A stretch of 64,000 bases of DNA, from positions 143,501 to 207,500 of the forward strand of contig JAWZYV010011614.1 in NCBI GenBank assembly GCA_038373885.1, read 5' to 3'. Numbering within the stretch: position 1 is the first letter of the stretch; each line of letters begins with the position of its first letter. This DNA comes from Cheiracanthium punctorium (Eukaryota; Arthropoda; Arachnida; Araneae; Cheiracanthiidae). Shown piece after piece: positions 1 to 11,750 of the stretch. The notes under the pieces are model-generated. The model worked only from the letters and a program-made list of their open reading frames with translations, did not search any database and had not been told where the DNA came from. The position numbers and the translations under genes were made by a program.

Positions 1-160
1 TAAAACGAGAGATCTTCCAAAGTTTTTAATTGCACTGATTCCCATGTCATATCGAACTCCAAACTTCTCCTCAGTGTGTATGTGTGGCCTTTTTTTTCTT
101 TTTCTTCTTTTCTTTGTTTTGTTCTCCAGAAAGTTGGAAGCAGACTGCCATGTATATAAG
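1..160 (+). repeat. Recurrent non-coding module, copy A (cut by window start)
   Basis: The core block starts at about base 23 with TTTTTAATTGC, followed by a CATGTCATATCGA stretch that lines up with the cores near 20.49, 26.10, 32.58(-) and 52.37 kb. A pyrimidine-rich stretch follows at about 90-125, as in the other copies. The left half of the module lies outside the window. There is no coding potential. Homology is judged by eye. Confidence 0.5.
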
Positions 161-2570
161 AATGGGCTGTGTGATATGTTATTGAGCGATGGTCAATAAT
201 CTTTGTATGGAAATATGTCTGGAAACACCTAAGGAAAAAGTACCGCTGCTCTTTGCATGTTGATGTGTACTGGTCTTTTGTTATAAGTAGAATGGTGTGA
301 TGATCGATTTGTCGTTAGCCGATAAAAAGTGTCTTCTGTTTTCAGTTGTTCTGACGGGTTTTCGTTGCCCGTTGGAGATTTTAATTTGTTGTCAGTCGTA
401 CGCTGCTGAAGTGTAAGAGAAAAGGGTAGGCTGACACGTTTTTCTTGTTTTTCGGTTGTTAATGAAATGCTGCCCCTGTACATTTATGACTGTTTATTAG
501 TCGTTGTGTTAAAACTAATTTTGCGTGCAATTTCTTCTATTGTTTTCAATCCAATAAATTTTGCTGAGAATAATTATTTGCAGACATATAATAATAATAA
601 TAATATAATAATAATAATAATAAGGAGACGGCTTTTTTTATGTAAATACCGCTCATGTATTAACATAGGATCACTTATCATTGCTTACCACTCCCCTCCT
701 CCCTCCAACACCTCCACAATTTATCTGCTCAAAAAATCCAGCTTCGCATAGCCACTTTATTCACAAAACTCTAAAATTGGGTATATTTTATTATAACAAA
801 TCCGTATTATTTTGCGTAAATGAATTCCTGCTCTTTTCGCATACGGATGATATTTTGATTAAAAGCAACGATTCAAGATGATTCAGTTATTTTTACAAAG
901 GACATTTCTTTCCATTGGTTAAAATCAAGAACTTAAGTGATTTTACGCGGCCAAAAATAGCCAAACACGGCAACCTTGATGCTTTTCTTCAGCTTTTGCT
1001 AATATCTTGTAAAATAATTCAAATTTCGAAATTTAAATCAGATGGCTGACATTTCTAAATTTTCTACCGGTATTTTTATACTTATCGCGCGTTTTGCATT
1101 TTGTCTGGCTTTTGAGTAAATCCCGTGAAAACATTTTTTAAAAAAATAATCTTACAACGATGTTGATTTTTTTTTCTTTACGTAGATGATCCTACATTAA
1201 TATTGTATTTTTTATTTTATTTTATTTAACTTTTTTTTTTGTTTGCAGATTTCTTTCGATATAATAAATATACAGGTAAAATTAACACTAATTTGATTAT
1301 TTATTCACATCGTTTATATCCCTTAAGTGTCTCTCATCAAATCCAAAACAAAATCAATGAATAGAATAATGAATATGCAACTAAAAGTGCGACATATTTT
1401 GTCAGAATACTCTCTGCTATCATTAAGGTGGTATCTTAATGTCAAATGACTTTACATATTATTATTTTACGGGAAAAATAATTTTACTCATAGCACCCTG
1501 GATATTTTGCCTCAGTTTTTTCTCTGACAATTAGATTCTGACACGATGCATCACATGCCTTTTCTGAAATTTCCAAAGTTCTTTTTTTTTTTTTTTTTTT
1601 TGCTCACATTTTTAAACGATGTTTGAAAAAAACGGTTTTTCAAATTCAAATGAATATAAAAATGTCGGTAGGATAGGTATCAAAGTTTTAGAAAAGATAC
1701 ATTATGCATTGTGCCATTGGCTGGACGGTTTGCAGATACGTTAGGTAAAGGAGACTTGGCTGCCATATATGCCTCCCACACTCAGTGAGGTTATTTCAGA
1801 AACTAAGAATCAGCATACGGACCTTTGGAAAGTCCCACGTGTGCATGACTGGTACTTTAGAGGGCTCCCTGGTTGTGCTCTTAATTTTGAGGGTAGTAGA
1901 GGCCACCAAACTTGAATTTCACGTTTAGCTATAGTGGATACTTCAGATTTTTCTAATAGAAACAAGGACAGAAGGTTTTTAAGACTTGCACCAAGTGTAG
2001 AATTTCTCGGGCATCTCCTGCTCATACATGAAACTGCACCGGTTTTACCTCGAACAAGGTTTTTACAAAACCAACTCTCTTTTTAGTTTTCCTGGAGGTC
2101 TATGGTGCTATGGAGGTCTGATTTGGTAGGACCATTAAGAGGATCAGAAAGAACACCAATCACAACAGCTAAACGGTGTAAAAAAAAACAAAGGAAACTC
2201 GGGCAATGTATCAATAAGTGTGTATGGTATGATTGGAATTGTTTTCTCTTAGGTAGCGTGCGACTTTGCAGTTTCGTTTAAGATGTGCGGATATCAAATT
2301 AATGCAAAAACAAAGTTAAATTGTTGTTGACAAATACTTAAGCAAACACAACTTTCGGCGGCCTTTGATGAGACTGCACGGGATTGACTGACGAATAGGA
2401 AAAGAACAACAGTGTAAATTACTGACAGGAGACTTTTATTAAAATTTTCCAGATGTATAGTGCTCTTTGATAAGACTGATCATCAGCACTCCTACATGAG
2501 CATGACAGTTAGATGCCTGGCATATTTCTTTTTAAGGCTCTTGTGTACTAACTTCGGAAGTCGATCGCCA
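160..2570. other. AT-rich DNA, no gene seen
   Basis: This stretch holds an (ATA)n microsatellite at about 587-622 and a poly-T run near 1580-1602. The short reading frames show no recognisable protein. I see nothing else. Confidence 0.6.
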
Positions 2571-2574
2571 CAAT

Positions 2575-2945
2575 GTTATTCTATGGAGAAAACGGCCTTC
2601 ACTGCTACTACATTTCGAAGCGAACTATTGCGTATTTTTCATCCATTCTTTTTTCCCCTTAATCTTAAAATACTGGTCTACATTTATTTTTAAACATAAT
2701 TTATCTAAAGCAATTAGAAGTACATTAATTACATCTGAAAATAACATGAAATTTGTCCAGAAAGAAAACTTTCTTACAAGGTGCAATTAATGTACTTCTA
2801 ATTGCTTTAAATAAATTCTGCTTAAAAATAAATGTAGATCATTGTTTTCAGATTAAGGGGGGGGGGGAAAGAATGAATGAAAAATATGCAATAGTTTGTT
2901 TCGAATTGCGGCAGTAGTGAAGGCCGGTTTCTCTATAGAATACGC
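2575..2945. repeat. Large foldback (arms about 160-170 bp)
   Basis: Bases 2575-2742 and 2786-2945 are near-complementary in opposite orientation, with a loop of about 45 bp. Shared blocks include AAAGCAATTAGAAGTAC in the left arm and its complement GTACTTCTAATTGCTTT in the right arm. The right arm carries a run of G not matched in the left. It ends only a few bases before the TTAA-flanked MITE at 2950. No transposase is present, and its class is unknown. Confidence 0.75.
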
Positions 2946-2949
2946 ATAT

Positions 2950-3391
2950 TTAACGCGCGGTGTCCTCGCCGTGAGGACACCAAACTCTGACGTTTTGACT
3001 GTTGCCAGTCAAGAAGAATAGATTTGATTTCTATAAAAATAGTTGCGAGTGACATAGCTCCACGAGAATCCTTTACTTTTTAGCACGTTCATTTCCCGTA
3101 AAAAAATTGTCACGATTATTTTTAACAGCACTGACATCTGCTGAAATATGGAAGAACGCGAGAACAGCTGGAAAGATTGCCGAATGCTGAAAAAAGGGCA
3201 GCCGTTGCCATCGCTCGACTTAACGACCAGCAAGATGGGGGACGATCGAAACGTTCATCGCGTGCCACAGATCTAGAGACCCTTTTTTCAGGACAGCTGT
3301 GCTCGCACAGCCAGCTGTGCAAAGGCTTTTTTCAATGGCAACGGCTGCCCTTTTTTCAGCATTGGGAAAGGGTTGCGCCTCAAAGGGTTAA
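2950..3391 (-). mobile_element. piggyBac-like foldback MITE, copy 1
   Basis: This copy is flanked by TTAA at 2950-2953 and 3388-3391. Read from the right it begins CCCTTTGAGGCGCA; the left end is the CGCGC-type terminus. From left to right it has a unique tail of about 220 bp and then one full foldback arm. The second arm is shortened by an internal deletion compared with the copy at 33141. TTAA targets and CCC termini are typical of piggyBac. No coding capacity. Confidence 0.8.
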
Positions 3392-3930
3392 AGCCTTTCG
3401 TACTCGGGTAGGGCTGTCGCATAGATCTTCATCTGGAAAACGAGAAAAAAGTTAAATATTTTAGACGTTGAAAAATCCAATAATTTATAAAAGCGTTACC
3501 TATATTAAAATTGAAGGCATCAATAAGGATAATGATAATCAAGAGGTATACTGTCCGTTATCGTGAAAAACGACTTATGCGTACACTCAAGGTATGGTTT
3601 TTGTTTTTATCACTTAGTTTGGAAATTAGTTAGCCTTCCTTAATCATAGAAATTAACACTTACACAGTTACACTTTCTTGGTTTAATATTTGTCATAAGT
3701 TTTTTCGTCTATCTCGTTTTTCAAAGATGTATTTTCTAGACACCACTTCCTTCTCTTTTTTTTATTTTTTCTCGTCAAATTCTCATCTGATGTACTGCAG
3801 CATCTTCACTTCTCTATAGATTTTCTAATTTAATGTTTAGCTTGGGTATCTGGTTGATTAATATAAACTGTCCAAAACGGTCCCCAGGATAAAGTAGCGT
3901 GTAGCGTTTACCATATGTTATGTTTACTAC
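3392..3930. other. AT-rich DNA, no gene seen
   Basis: Ordinary AT-rich sequence between two repeats. I see nothing to annotate. Confidence 0.5.
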
Positions 3931-3934
3931 TACT

Positions 3935-4225
3935 CACTAGGACCTGAATGCGACATCACAGAGCAACCATCTTGAAGGTTGAATATTCTTCCATGGCAAT
4001 GTCACAACGTTAATTTTTTTTAATTGAATAATAGAATAATGACTTTCTGGTAACATTGCGCTACAGATCGTCACAAACAATTCGCAAGGTGACATAGCAG
4101 CGAAATCAGAAGCAAATAGTCACACGAAAGTGTACAACAGATGCTTACATGCAAGTTATTCTGTGACTTCTAGCTGACGGCACATATTGACAAAAATGGG
4201 ATGTGACTGCGATGTGTGTGACACA
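3935..4225. repeat. Degenerate GTCAC-motif repeat, possible relic of the 13491-15105 family
   Basis: GTCAC and GTGAC motifs recur (for example near 4004, 4070, 4090 and 4120). The left part, CTGAATGCGACATCACA, resembles CTGAAATGCGACCACACA just inside the left end of the element at 13491. No clear terminal repeats remain. Confidence 0.35.
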
Positions 4226-4228
4226 CAT

Positions 4229-4342
4229 ATAAAAATTAATACAGGACATACATGCTTTGTCCTACTTACATGGAAAGACACGTGTCAACGTGGCTTTCCA
4301 TGCTAATGGGTCGAGACATGTATGCCCTGTATTAATTTTTAT
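4229..4342. mobile_element. Short palindromic MITE-like hairpin
   Basis: The left arm ATAAAAATTAATACAGG (from 4229) pairs with CCTGTATTAATTTTTAT (to 4342). ACATACATG pairs with CATGTATG, and an inner stem CATGGAAAG pairs with CTTTCCATG. The whole is an imperfect palindrome of about 114 bp with no coding capacity. A target duplication could not be fixed. Confidence 0.6.
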
Positions 4343-4497
4343 ACATCCCTATAGGATAATTCAAACAAAAGAGTATCAATGGGACACATGAATGTTCCAT
4401 TAATTCCTTCTCCTCCAGTTGGTTTATTCTTACTTTTTCAGTTTTTATGGATACTTGTAATCTAAATCATTAACCTGAGTAGTTATTTTATTATTGC

Positions 4498-4524
4498 AAA
4501 AAAAAAAAAAAAAAAAAAAAAAAA
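4498..4524 (+). repeat. Poly-A tract (27 bp)
   Basis: Uninterrupted run of A. Confidence 0.9.
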
Positions 4525-4902
4525 CGGTCAAAAAAGATTGACAAACGAGAAAGTGTGTCGGACTCATCGATTTAAACATGTATAAATCAGAAGGCGTCGA
4601 GCATAGGTTCAAGTAAAAAGTTTTACTGTCTACCTAATGAACTTTGACATTGATAAAAATATAATGCTTAGTATTTTCAGATAAAATAAACAGTTAATAG
4701 ATAAAATACCGCAGACAGCTGTACGAATTAGTCGCTCAATAATACCACATACACTGGCCATCACAATCAAAAGGATATGATTGAAAAAAAAAATGCTCGG
4801 TAAGTTAATGTTGCAACCAATGCCCGATGCTGCAATAATTTATGTTAATTAAATACAATAGAACACAAAATTGCACTTCCATGCAAACGTTAGGCCCAGA
4901 AC

Positions 4903-5758
4903 CCAGACAGCACAGCAAATTTGCATCAAACTTGCAGCAAGCTTGATTTATCAAGTCAATAAGCTTGAATTAAGCTTGAAAATTCCAAGCGTGTAAGCTT
5001 GATGCAAGCTTGAATCAAGTGTTCTAGTTTACACTTGCCCAACTTGCATTAAGCTTGCCATTTCAAGCTTAAAAATTTTTCCAAAAAAAATTTTTTTTAA
5101 ATACACGGGGCAGGGCGCCCGCTGGCTAACGCGCCCCGTTAGCCAGCAACATAATTTATTTTTCCGCGCATTTTCCCCTCTACGCTGAAATTTCAATTTA
5201 ATTTAATCTGTTTCCATCGAGTGTTCATCGCTGGGATAGAACCCGGGCCCTTTGGCTTAATTAGTTAAAATTAATTTATACAAATGTAAATTTGAATTAT
5301 TTTCATTGTTCATACTTTATAATAAAAAAATTATTTAACTTCTGAATTTTTTTTAATCCTTTGTAATTTTATTTTAAAATTACAAAAGTGTAAGATGTAA
5401 GATTTTTGTGCCCTAAAATCTGTAGGCCCTGGGCAGTTGCGCCGTTTGCTCTGCCGGTAACATGACACTGGTAATATAAAATAAAACACATCTTTTACGA
5501 ACTTTCAGCAAATATTAGGACGCTAGACAATTAATGTCCATTCTCTTTCACAGATGGCGCCATCAACGCTCCTTTAAAAAGGAAAAATCACGCGAGTACC
5601 AATTTTCAAGCTTAAATCAAGCTGTATTTAAACTTGACAATTCAACTTGACTCCTGCAAGCTTGCTGCCAGCTTAGAATGAGTTGAACTGTCAAGCTTGT
5701 ATTAATACGTCAAATTCAAAGAAATGTCAAGCTTGATTTAAGCTTATGTGCTGTCTGG
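4903..5758. mobile_element. Inverted-repeat element with CAAGCTTG-amplified interior
   Basis: Perfect 12-bp terminal inverted repeats, CCAGACAGCACA at 4903-4914 and TGTGCTGTCTGG at 5747-5758, bound an 856-bp element. The first and last few hundred bases are packed with variants of CAAGCTTG/AAGCTTGA in both orientations, so each end is itself a field of small palindromes. The middle holds an 11-bp perfect stem (5121-5131 with 5137-5147) and, near 5230-5265, a tRNA box-B-like stretch on the minus strand. No transposase or target duplication was identified. The superfamily is unknown. Confidence 0.7.
5121..5147. repeat. Perfect 11-bp stem-loop inside the CAAGCTTG element
   Basis: GCTGGCTAACG pairs with CGTTAGCCAGC around a CGCCC loop. 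It is GC-rich against an AT-rich background. The role is unknown. Confidence 0.7.
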
Positions 5759-5949
5759 TCGACTTCCATAAGACTTTGGCAATAAAGTTATAAGACAGAA
5801 CTTTATTGCCAAATTTGTTTTGCAGCATTTGTCGGACGCGTGTCCCTGTATACAGGTGGAGAGAGCTACCTTGCATCCATATCTTGTAATAAAATTTGAA
5901 AGTGCTGAGCATTAGTACTTATTGATCACTGCGCTTTGTCTCTCTGAAA

Positions 5950-6420
5950 AGTAATTGGTTGTGTACAATTCTGATCATTGTATGTGATTTAATATTTCAA
6001 TTCGCACCTGGGTGTTTGCAGTCATTTTTCGGTGAATTTCAAAATTCGGTGACTGACAATGTGGAGTGCAATGGGCGCATGCTGGAATTCCGGACTGTAG
6101 AGTTGTTTAAAAGGAATGTGATTTCTGAGAGTGATCAGTATTCATTCAGCGCATTAAATTCCTCTTCGGACCCTCCAGGAGCAGAAAATTGCACTTTTAG
6201 AAGAGTGGAGCGGAATTCTACAAGATATGATCAACACTTTGGTAGAATCTATGAAATCAATATGGGGGTATACATACTTGCCCGAGGGGACCGTACACCC
6301 TATTCAAGGAAAAAGTTTTCCCACAAGAAGTTGCTTAATTTTTCACATCATTTTCCAATTTCCATAAAATGGTTTAATTTCAATATTTTAAGAATAATCA
6401 ACTGCCAAACGTTGTAATTT
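5950..6420 (+). pseudogene. Tc1-like transposase, C-terminal remnant
   Basis: One frame across about 6165-6260 reads RTLQEQKIALLEEW followed by DMINTLVESM. This is the usual C-terminal end of Tc1-like transposases, which cut and paste DNA through a DDE active site. The adjacent frame continues with ILARGDRTPY, equivalent to the family's ...RGDHTPY, so there is a frameshift near 6255. The catalytic core upstream is not recognisable. A 152-codon reading frame from 5959 runs across the remnant in a mixed frame and is not a real gene. Assignment rests on recalled family motifs. Confidence 0.65.
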
Positions 6421-6599
6421 ATGATAGCTAATGCTTTTGTACAAATTTTTACTAATAATTTTTCAATAAGTATCAGCCACGTTTTTTACCCACTTATTAT
6501 TCTTTGATTTTGATGAAAAGTGTAGAGTGCTATTGTTTATGGAACAGGAATTTCATATCCTGTGTCACAAATTTAAATTTTGAGTGTTTACTTGGAGAA

Positions 6600-6790
6600 T
6601 ACAAGCGAGGAGTAAGGGGACTTCCCCCGAAAAACGTTGCATAGTGTAACATTTAGCTTCATAGTGCACCTTGTTTAAGTCAAATGAGCTTTATATTATA
6701 AATTAGCCCTTCCCAAAATAATTTAAAGCGTTTTTTCTTTTTATTTAAATTAGACTCTTCTAAAAAAAATCTGTATCCGCCATTCCTCGG
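6600..6790. mobile_element. hAT-type MITE fragment, left end missing
   Basis: The right part (TCAAATGAGCTTTA, then TTAGCCCTTCC, then CTGTATCCGCC near 6785) matches the right half of the complete element at 46358-46550. The left terminus is not found. Confidence 0.45.
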
Positions 6791-7189
6791 AAGATACCTC
6801 TTGTGAGATATTTATGCTCATATGTAAGACTTTTAAAATATCCAAAATTTTTAAAAACTAGCTAAAACTCATCTCTAACATTAATTTGCCAAAAGGTGGA
6901 TTTCAGAAGAATATATCACACAACACCATAGGGACAAGATTTTAAAATATTACAAATGTCGTTACGTCTCTTTTAAAAAAATATATATATTAAATTACAA
7001 TAAATAAAAATAAAAAATCTGAAATGAGGATAATAAAAAAAGCTGCAGTCATCTTAACAATATCCCATTTCAGGCGCGACTTATGCTAATATAACATTCA
7101 TAAAAACCCCCATTTTCGCAGAAATTCCACCCGAAAGCATTAACAAGCAATTCTTCGCCCGAGTAAAAGTGCCAAAGAAAACAATCTCC

Positions 7190-7573
7190 GAAATATGGTG
7201 CATACTTTATTAAACCGCCCCTTCCGAAGATAAAGTCGTCTTCCCCCAGCGATCGCTGGAAAAGAAAAACCCCGAAACAACCCGAACACCTCTTGTCTCT
7301 CGCAACTCCTTCCTCCACCGCCCCCTCCCCCCAATCCCTTTAGAGCCCCCTTCCCCGCCCCCGCTTCCCACGCAGCCCCTCCGCCCCCGAACCCTTCACC
7401 AATCTAGTCCTCTCTCAGAGAACGCTGCAGAAGCTCCATTTCTCTCGGACTCTTCTCTTTCCAATTTCTCCCTCTTTCTCTCTCTCTCGCTCTCTCCCGT
7501 TTTTACAATCCGATTTTTATGGGGAAAAGTCTGAGGAAATAGAGAGAGAGAGAAATGTTGAGGAGGAAAAGGG

Positions 7574-7611
<38 letters not shown>

Positions 7612-7690
7612 AGCAAAAGCGTTGAGCCTTAAAAGTGTCAGCTATTGCACGCTACCTCATACTTTCTTTGCTTTCCTTTTTTTTTTTTTT
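7190..7690 (+). repeat. Recurrent non-coding module, copy at 7.2 kb
   Basis: The left block CATACTTTATTAAACCG (about 7201) matches TGTACTTTATTAAAGCG in the copy at 20.2 kb. The block GAAGCTCCATTTCTCTCGGA (about 7430) matches the AAAGCTC blocks near 20306 and 52109. TTTTATGGGGAAAAG (about 7515) matches the TTTTATGGAAAG block. A purine-rich stretch with a 33-base poly-A (7577-7609) follows. The core (about 7628-7680) is very degenerate. No coding potential. Confidence 0.5.
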
Positions 7691-8560
7691 CGCCTTATTT
7701 CTTAGGATGGTGTTAAGTCTTTACGGGAGTAGAGTTTTCTCCTTAAAATGAGAGAGAAAAAAAAATTTAAGAGGAAATATCCTTTCCTTTTAGCCTGAAG
7801 GTACATAGATATATCTAAAGAAAGAAAAAAAAAAATGTTGCCTACGGAACATTTTTGCCTTCAAAACTTAACTCTCTTGAAACTTGTAAAGCAAATACTG
7901 CAACGAGCAGGCTGCAAATTAATGTACACATTACTTTTTACGCACCCGAGATAAGTTTTTTAAATTATAAAATTTATACATTAGCGCTTTTTCGGCATCG
8001 CTTAAAGCTGTTCATGACTGTTATTTGCCTGTACATCTGTTTAGCGTATCTGCCTGTGCTCTAACTTTCATAAATTTTGGTGTGAACTTTGACTTTTACT
8101 GGAGTCGCTCCCAGTTATAAACAAGAAAAGTAAACCATGATCATTACCTCGAGGGTAAAACGATGCTTTCCAACGACACCTCATTTTTGCACATGCAGCT
8201 GCATCAGAGAATGATTAACCTATCCGGTCCCGATGTCGCAAACAAGAAGGATCACAAGTGCAGAAAGTCGTTCTCCCTCTGTGTCCACCCTTGTTGTATT
8301 CTCAAGTTTATAAGTCATTCTAAAGTTAGCGTCTTAAAAGTTGAAAAGTAACTAAAACAGCTCTGACGATGCCAATAATCTTCAAAGATTATAGGAATCA
8401 ATATTGGAGAGCTTGTCTGATGAGAACTGGAGAAAGTTGAATTTCAGGTCATTAAAAAGGCAGCTATTTTTTGTCACTTTGCTGACCATCGGTGTATATT
8501 TTAATTCCATTCAAGTGATTTCTTTTCGATCTGGCTATGATGGATGAAACCGATTTGACG
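7691..8560. other. AT-rich DNA, no gene seen
   Basis: Short frames at 7855-8064 and 8163-8351 have no recognisable motifs. I see nothing else. Confidence 0.5.
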
Positions 8561-8717
8561 CAGCTGGCTGTGCGCGGGCACAGCCAGCTGTCGTCAATAA
8601 AGGGTCTCTAGATCTGTGGCACGCGATGAACGTTTCGATCGTCCGCTATCTTGCTGGTACTTAAGTCGAGCTGCCCTTTTTTCAGCATTGGGAAAGGGTT
8701 GCGCCTCAAAGGGTTAA
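8561..8717. mobile_element. piggyBac-like foldback MITE, truncated copy
   Basis: Contains a short CAGCTGGCTG / CAGCCAGCTG palindrome (8561-8590) and one arm of the foldback family, ending GCGCCTCAAAGGG then TTAA at 8714-8717. The other arm and the unique tail are missing. Confidence 0.75.
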
Positions 8718-8899
8718 ATAAAATATTCTGTAACACAGAAAAACTAAGGAAAGAGATAAAGAACGTTCAAATCAAGATTTTAAAAAAAAAAAAAAAGTAT
8801 TTCACAAAAACCTACAACTAGGGTTTTTTTGAGTGGGCTTACTCTTGTTACATTCCTCTGAGAGAACGATATTTGGAAAATACATGCATGCCTACTTTC

Positions 8900-9310
8900 G
8901 CAGCAGCGAAAATAACGTATACAGAGTGTGTGTGGAGGGGAAAGCATGATGCGGGCGCTATACCACGGCCAAGTGAACTTCGTGCATCGATCTATTTGCA
9001 ACATGACGTGAACCTGTTCCACGAGATATTGGAAACGCAAGAGATGGGGTAGCAGAGGAGGGATGATGAGCCCGCCGCTGCCTCCCTTCAATACATTCTC
9101 CGCCTACGCACACGGAAACTGTCGGCGAAGTCCTACTCCGGCAAAACGTGATGTCTTGGGGGAGTGAGTGAGCGAGGGGAAGGGGGGGACGAATTTCGTG
9201 TTTGCGTTGTTTCGGTTCTTATTTTTCCGGTCGGGCGGGACGTACAAAGGGGGGAAAACTTGCGATGGGAGGATGAATTACGCGAATTTCAATGTAATCG
9301 TGATCATTTA
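8900..9310. other. GC-richer unique stretch, unassigned
   Basis: This interval is clearly richer in G and C than its surroundings, with several CpG dinucleotides and G runs. It contains TACAGAGTGTGTG near 8920, which resembles a mariner-type terminus, but I found no partner end or protein. It may be an old DNA-transposon piece or a conserved host segment. Confidence 0.3.
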
Positions 9311-11314
9311 GAAGGGGTTTTGAAAAAAAATTCCAAAAATCGGTTTATTTGTTATTTTATTTTCTTAATGTACATATGTATTTTAAGTACACACACAGAC
9401 AATTTCTATTTCTTTTCAATCCTGCGAATATGCTCATATTTGTATCGAAGTGGCAGAGCAAACGTCAAGTGATTTTGAAACTTTAAATGCATTTTTCTCA
9501 AAACTGTATTTTTAAAGTCGGTGAGCAAGATTTTTCGGAAACGGCTGAACCTATCAGTCTCAAATTTTAACACAGGCCTGTTTAAGTATATTTTTATAGT
9601 AATTAGTCGAAGTTTTTTTTTTCCTCCTCCGATAAATATTTTCCATTTTATGAACAATTTAAGTGCTAAAATCAAAAATCGACAATTTTTTCAGAAGCCA
9701 CCATTTTGTCAAAAATTATTATTTTGCTTATCCCTTCAATTATTTACAAGATAACGCATTATGCTAACGAAAAATGATCAGCTATAGCAGCGCTTTCAAA
9801 ATAAATAATTTTACAAAAAGAAGTAAAAATAAAGTTGAACGTTACTTTAATATGTGTACTAATTTTCACTTTAATAAATTACATGGTCTTCTCAAGAAAA
9901 TTTTTTGAAAAATCGCTTTTTTTGGTCCCCTGACTGTATATAACCTCCCAAAGATGCCAGAGTGATTAATCATATACCCATGGATTAATACTAAGGAAAG
10001 ATATCATCTGCGGCACTAAATATCTCAAAATGGTCCCAAAAAATCCGGCACCAGACAACTCTTATAATTAACAGGGCTGACGGAAGACCGATGTGTGTGG
10101 CTCCAGATGATCTCCGGGCAAAAGAAAATTGCACTTTCACATAGTTTTAGAAGCAGTGCTTGACCATGAACCGCCCTTGCATTCTGCGGGTTGTCTTATT
10201 CAATTTCCTGTATCGTAGCTAAATATTGGTAGTCTTCGATTGTTGAGTTAAAAATACGCATCCCCCAGACTTGATAAATTATCCCCGGCCTTCAAAAATA
10301 GCTCTCCAAAAATTAAAATTTAACCAACACATAGGTTTAAACGGCTCTTTTCTGTGAGATTTAGAACTTGGTAGTAGTTATCCCAATTTTTTTATTTTTA
10401 TTGCTATAAATTTGAGGAATCGAATATGGTACTGATGCGCTAAAAAATTCTTTGATCGTGAAACCAAGTTTGTCTTTCGAATATTTTTTTCGATCTTAGT
10501 ATTCCAAACTTAGTGAACTTTTAACTTTTATTGCTAAGAAAATATTGTTTTGAATAGCTAGGAGGGTAACTTTAGAGGACATTTATTTAAAATTTTATTT
10601 CCAATGACATCTTTGTATATACGTAATTTAAGGGCGTAGTTATTATCCATTGTAAAAACAATGTTCAAAAATGTGACCATTAGTGGGGAATCATAAAAAA
10701 ATTGTCTTCTCTTATTAACTACGCATGCAACGTTTGAATGAACTAAAAGAAATGGTACAAACTAGAAACAAACACTTGCAGGTTAAATTAAAAAGTAACA
10801 TGTTTTTGTACTCAGAACAAAAACATTGAATAGAACAAAACAATTTTCAAAAATTCAGAAAAAATATAGTTTACTAAAACAGCGTCTCTTTTTAAATTTA
10901 AGCAACTTTTACAGTTATTTTGAGGATGAAACTAATGAAAAGAATTTGGAGATGAAATCCCATTAAAAAAAACCAATGGTCAGAATGAATTTTGATGGAA
11001 ATATGTCTCATTCGTTTTTATTATCAACTAGTAGCATACCCATTCTTCGCACGAAAAGAATCAAATATTGTTTATTTATTTCTTTATTTATTTTTACTTG
11101 TTTAGACGAAATTAATTCCATCGATTAAAAAGTGCGAAATTCTTTGACTTGTCACATAAACTTAATGATTTTGAACACTATACAGATAATAACTATTTAC
11201 AGACACTAACTTGAGATGATATGTATCATAGGAATTGATGAAGTATATCGCTAGGTTACAGCAGAATAAAAAAAAAAAAAATATTAAAGTTGCAAAATGT
11301 CAAATTGAAGTCGC
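9310..11314. other. AT-rich DNA, no gene seen
   Basis: No recognisable gene, RNA or repeat. Short frames near 9406-9754 are AT-rich and unsupported. Confidence 0.55.
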
Positions 11315-11322
11315 CTCGTACT

Positions 11323-11642
11323 CAGGGGCGGATCCAGAAATTACTCAAGGAGGGGGCGATTTTGTACCTGAAACAGGGTGGTAGAATGCGCAAAATCATC
11401 TTATAATTAATTAATATAATCAATTATATCAATTAATGTAATTAATTATTTTATTGATAAAATCTATATATGAGCGATGATTAAAAAGGACAGGGAGTAG
11501 TACCCGCCATACACCCCTTAGAAAAAGGCTACATAATTTTCATTATACTTTCATAATATATTTTAACAGAATATAACAGATTTTTGGACTTCTCCCAGGA
11601 GGGGCGATTGCCCCCACCGCCCTCCCCTTGGATCCGCGCCTG
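11323..11642. mobile_element. hAT-type MITE with perfect 8-bp target duplication
   Basis: Ends are CAGGGGCGGATCCAG (from 11323) and CTTGGATCCGCGCCTG (to 11642), near-perfect inverted repeats. The 8-bp target CTCGTACT is duplicated exactly at 11315-11322 and 11643-11650. The 320-bp interior is AT-rich and non-coding. Termini and target length are standard for hAT. Confidence 0.9.
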
Positions 11643-11654
11643 CTCGTACTCTAG

Positions 11655-11750
11655 AGAGAAACTGCTTACAACAACATCCTTTTAAATACAATCGAAAGAA
11701 AATTGTATCCCAATTTTTGTGCTATTTCTTTAATTTCTTGAAATTAATTA
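11655..11750 (+). repeat. Diverged non-coding segment paired with 17025-17110
   Basis: ACAACATCCTTTTAAA and AATCGAAAGAAAA occur in the same order and spacing near 17025-17065. The hAT MITE just to the left interrupted this segment's flank. Confidence 0.45.

Noticed and set aside
1810..2025. 71-codon minus frame with mixed composition
   Set aside because: No family recognised in any frame and no repeat boundary nearby.
5959..6417. 152-codon frame as a gene
   Set aside because: The best protein match (Tc1 C-terminus) switches frame within it, so the frame is a by-product of a decayed transposase.
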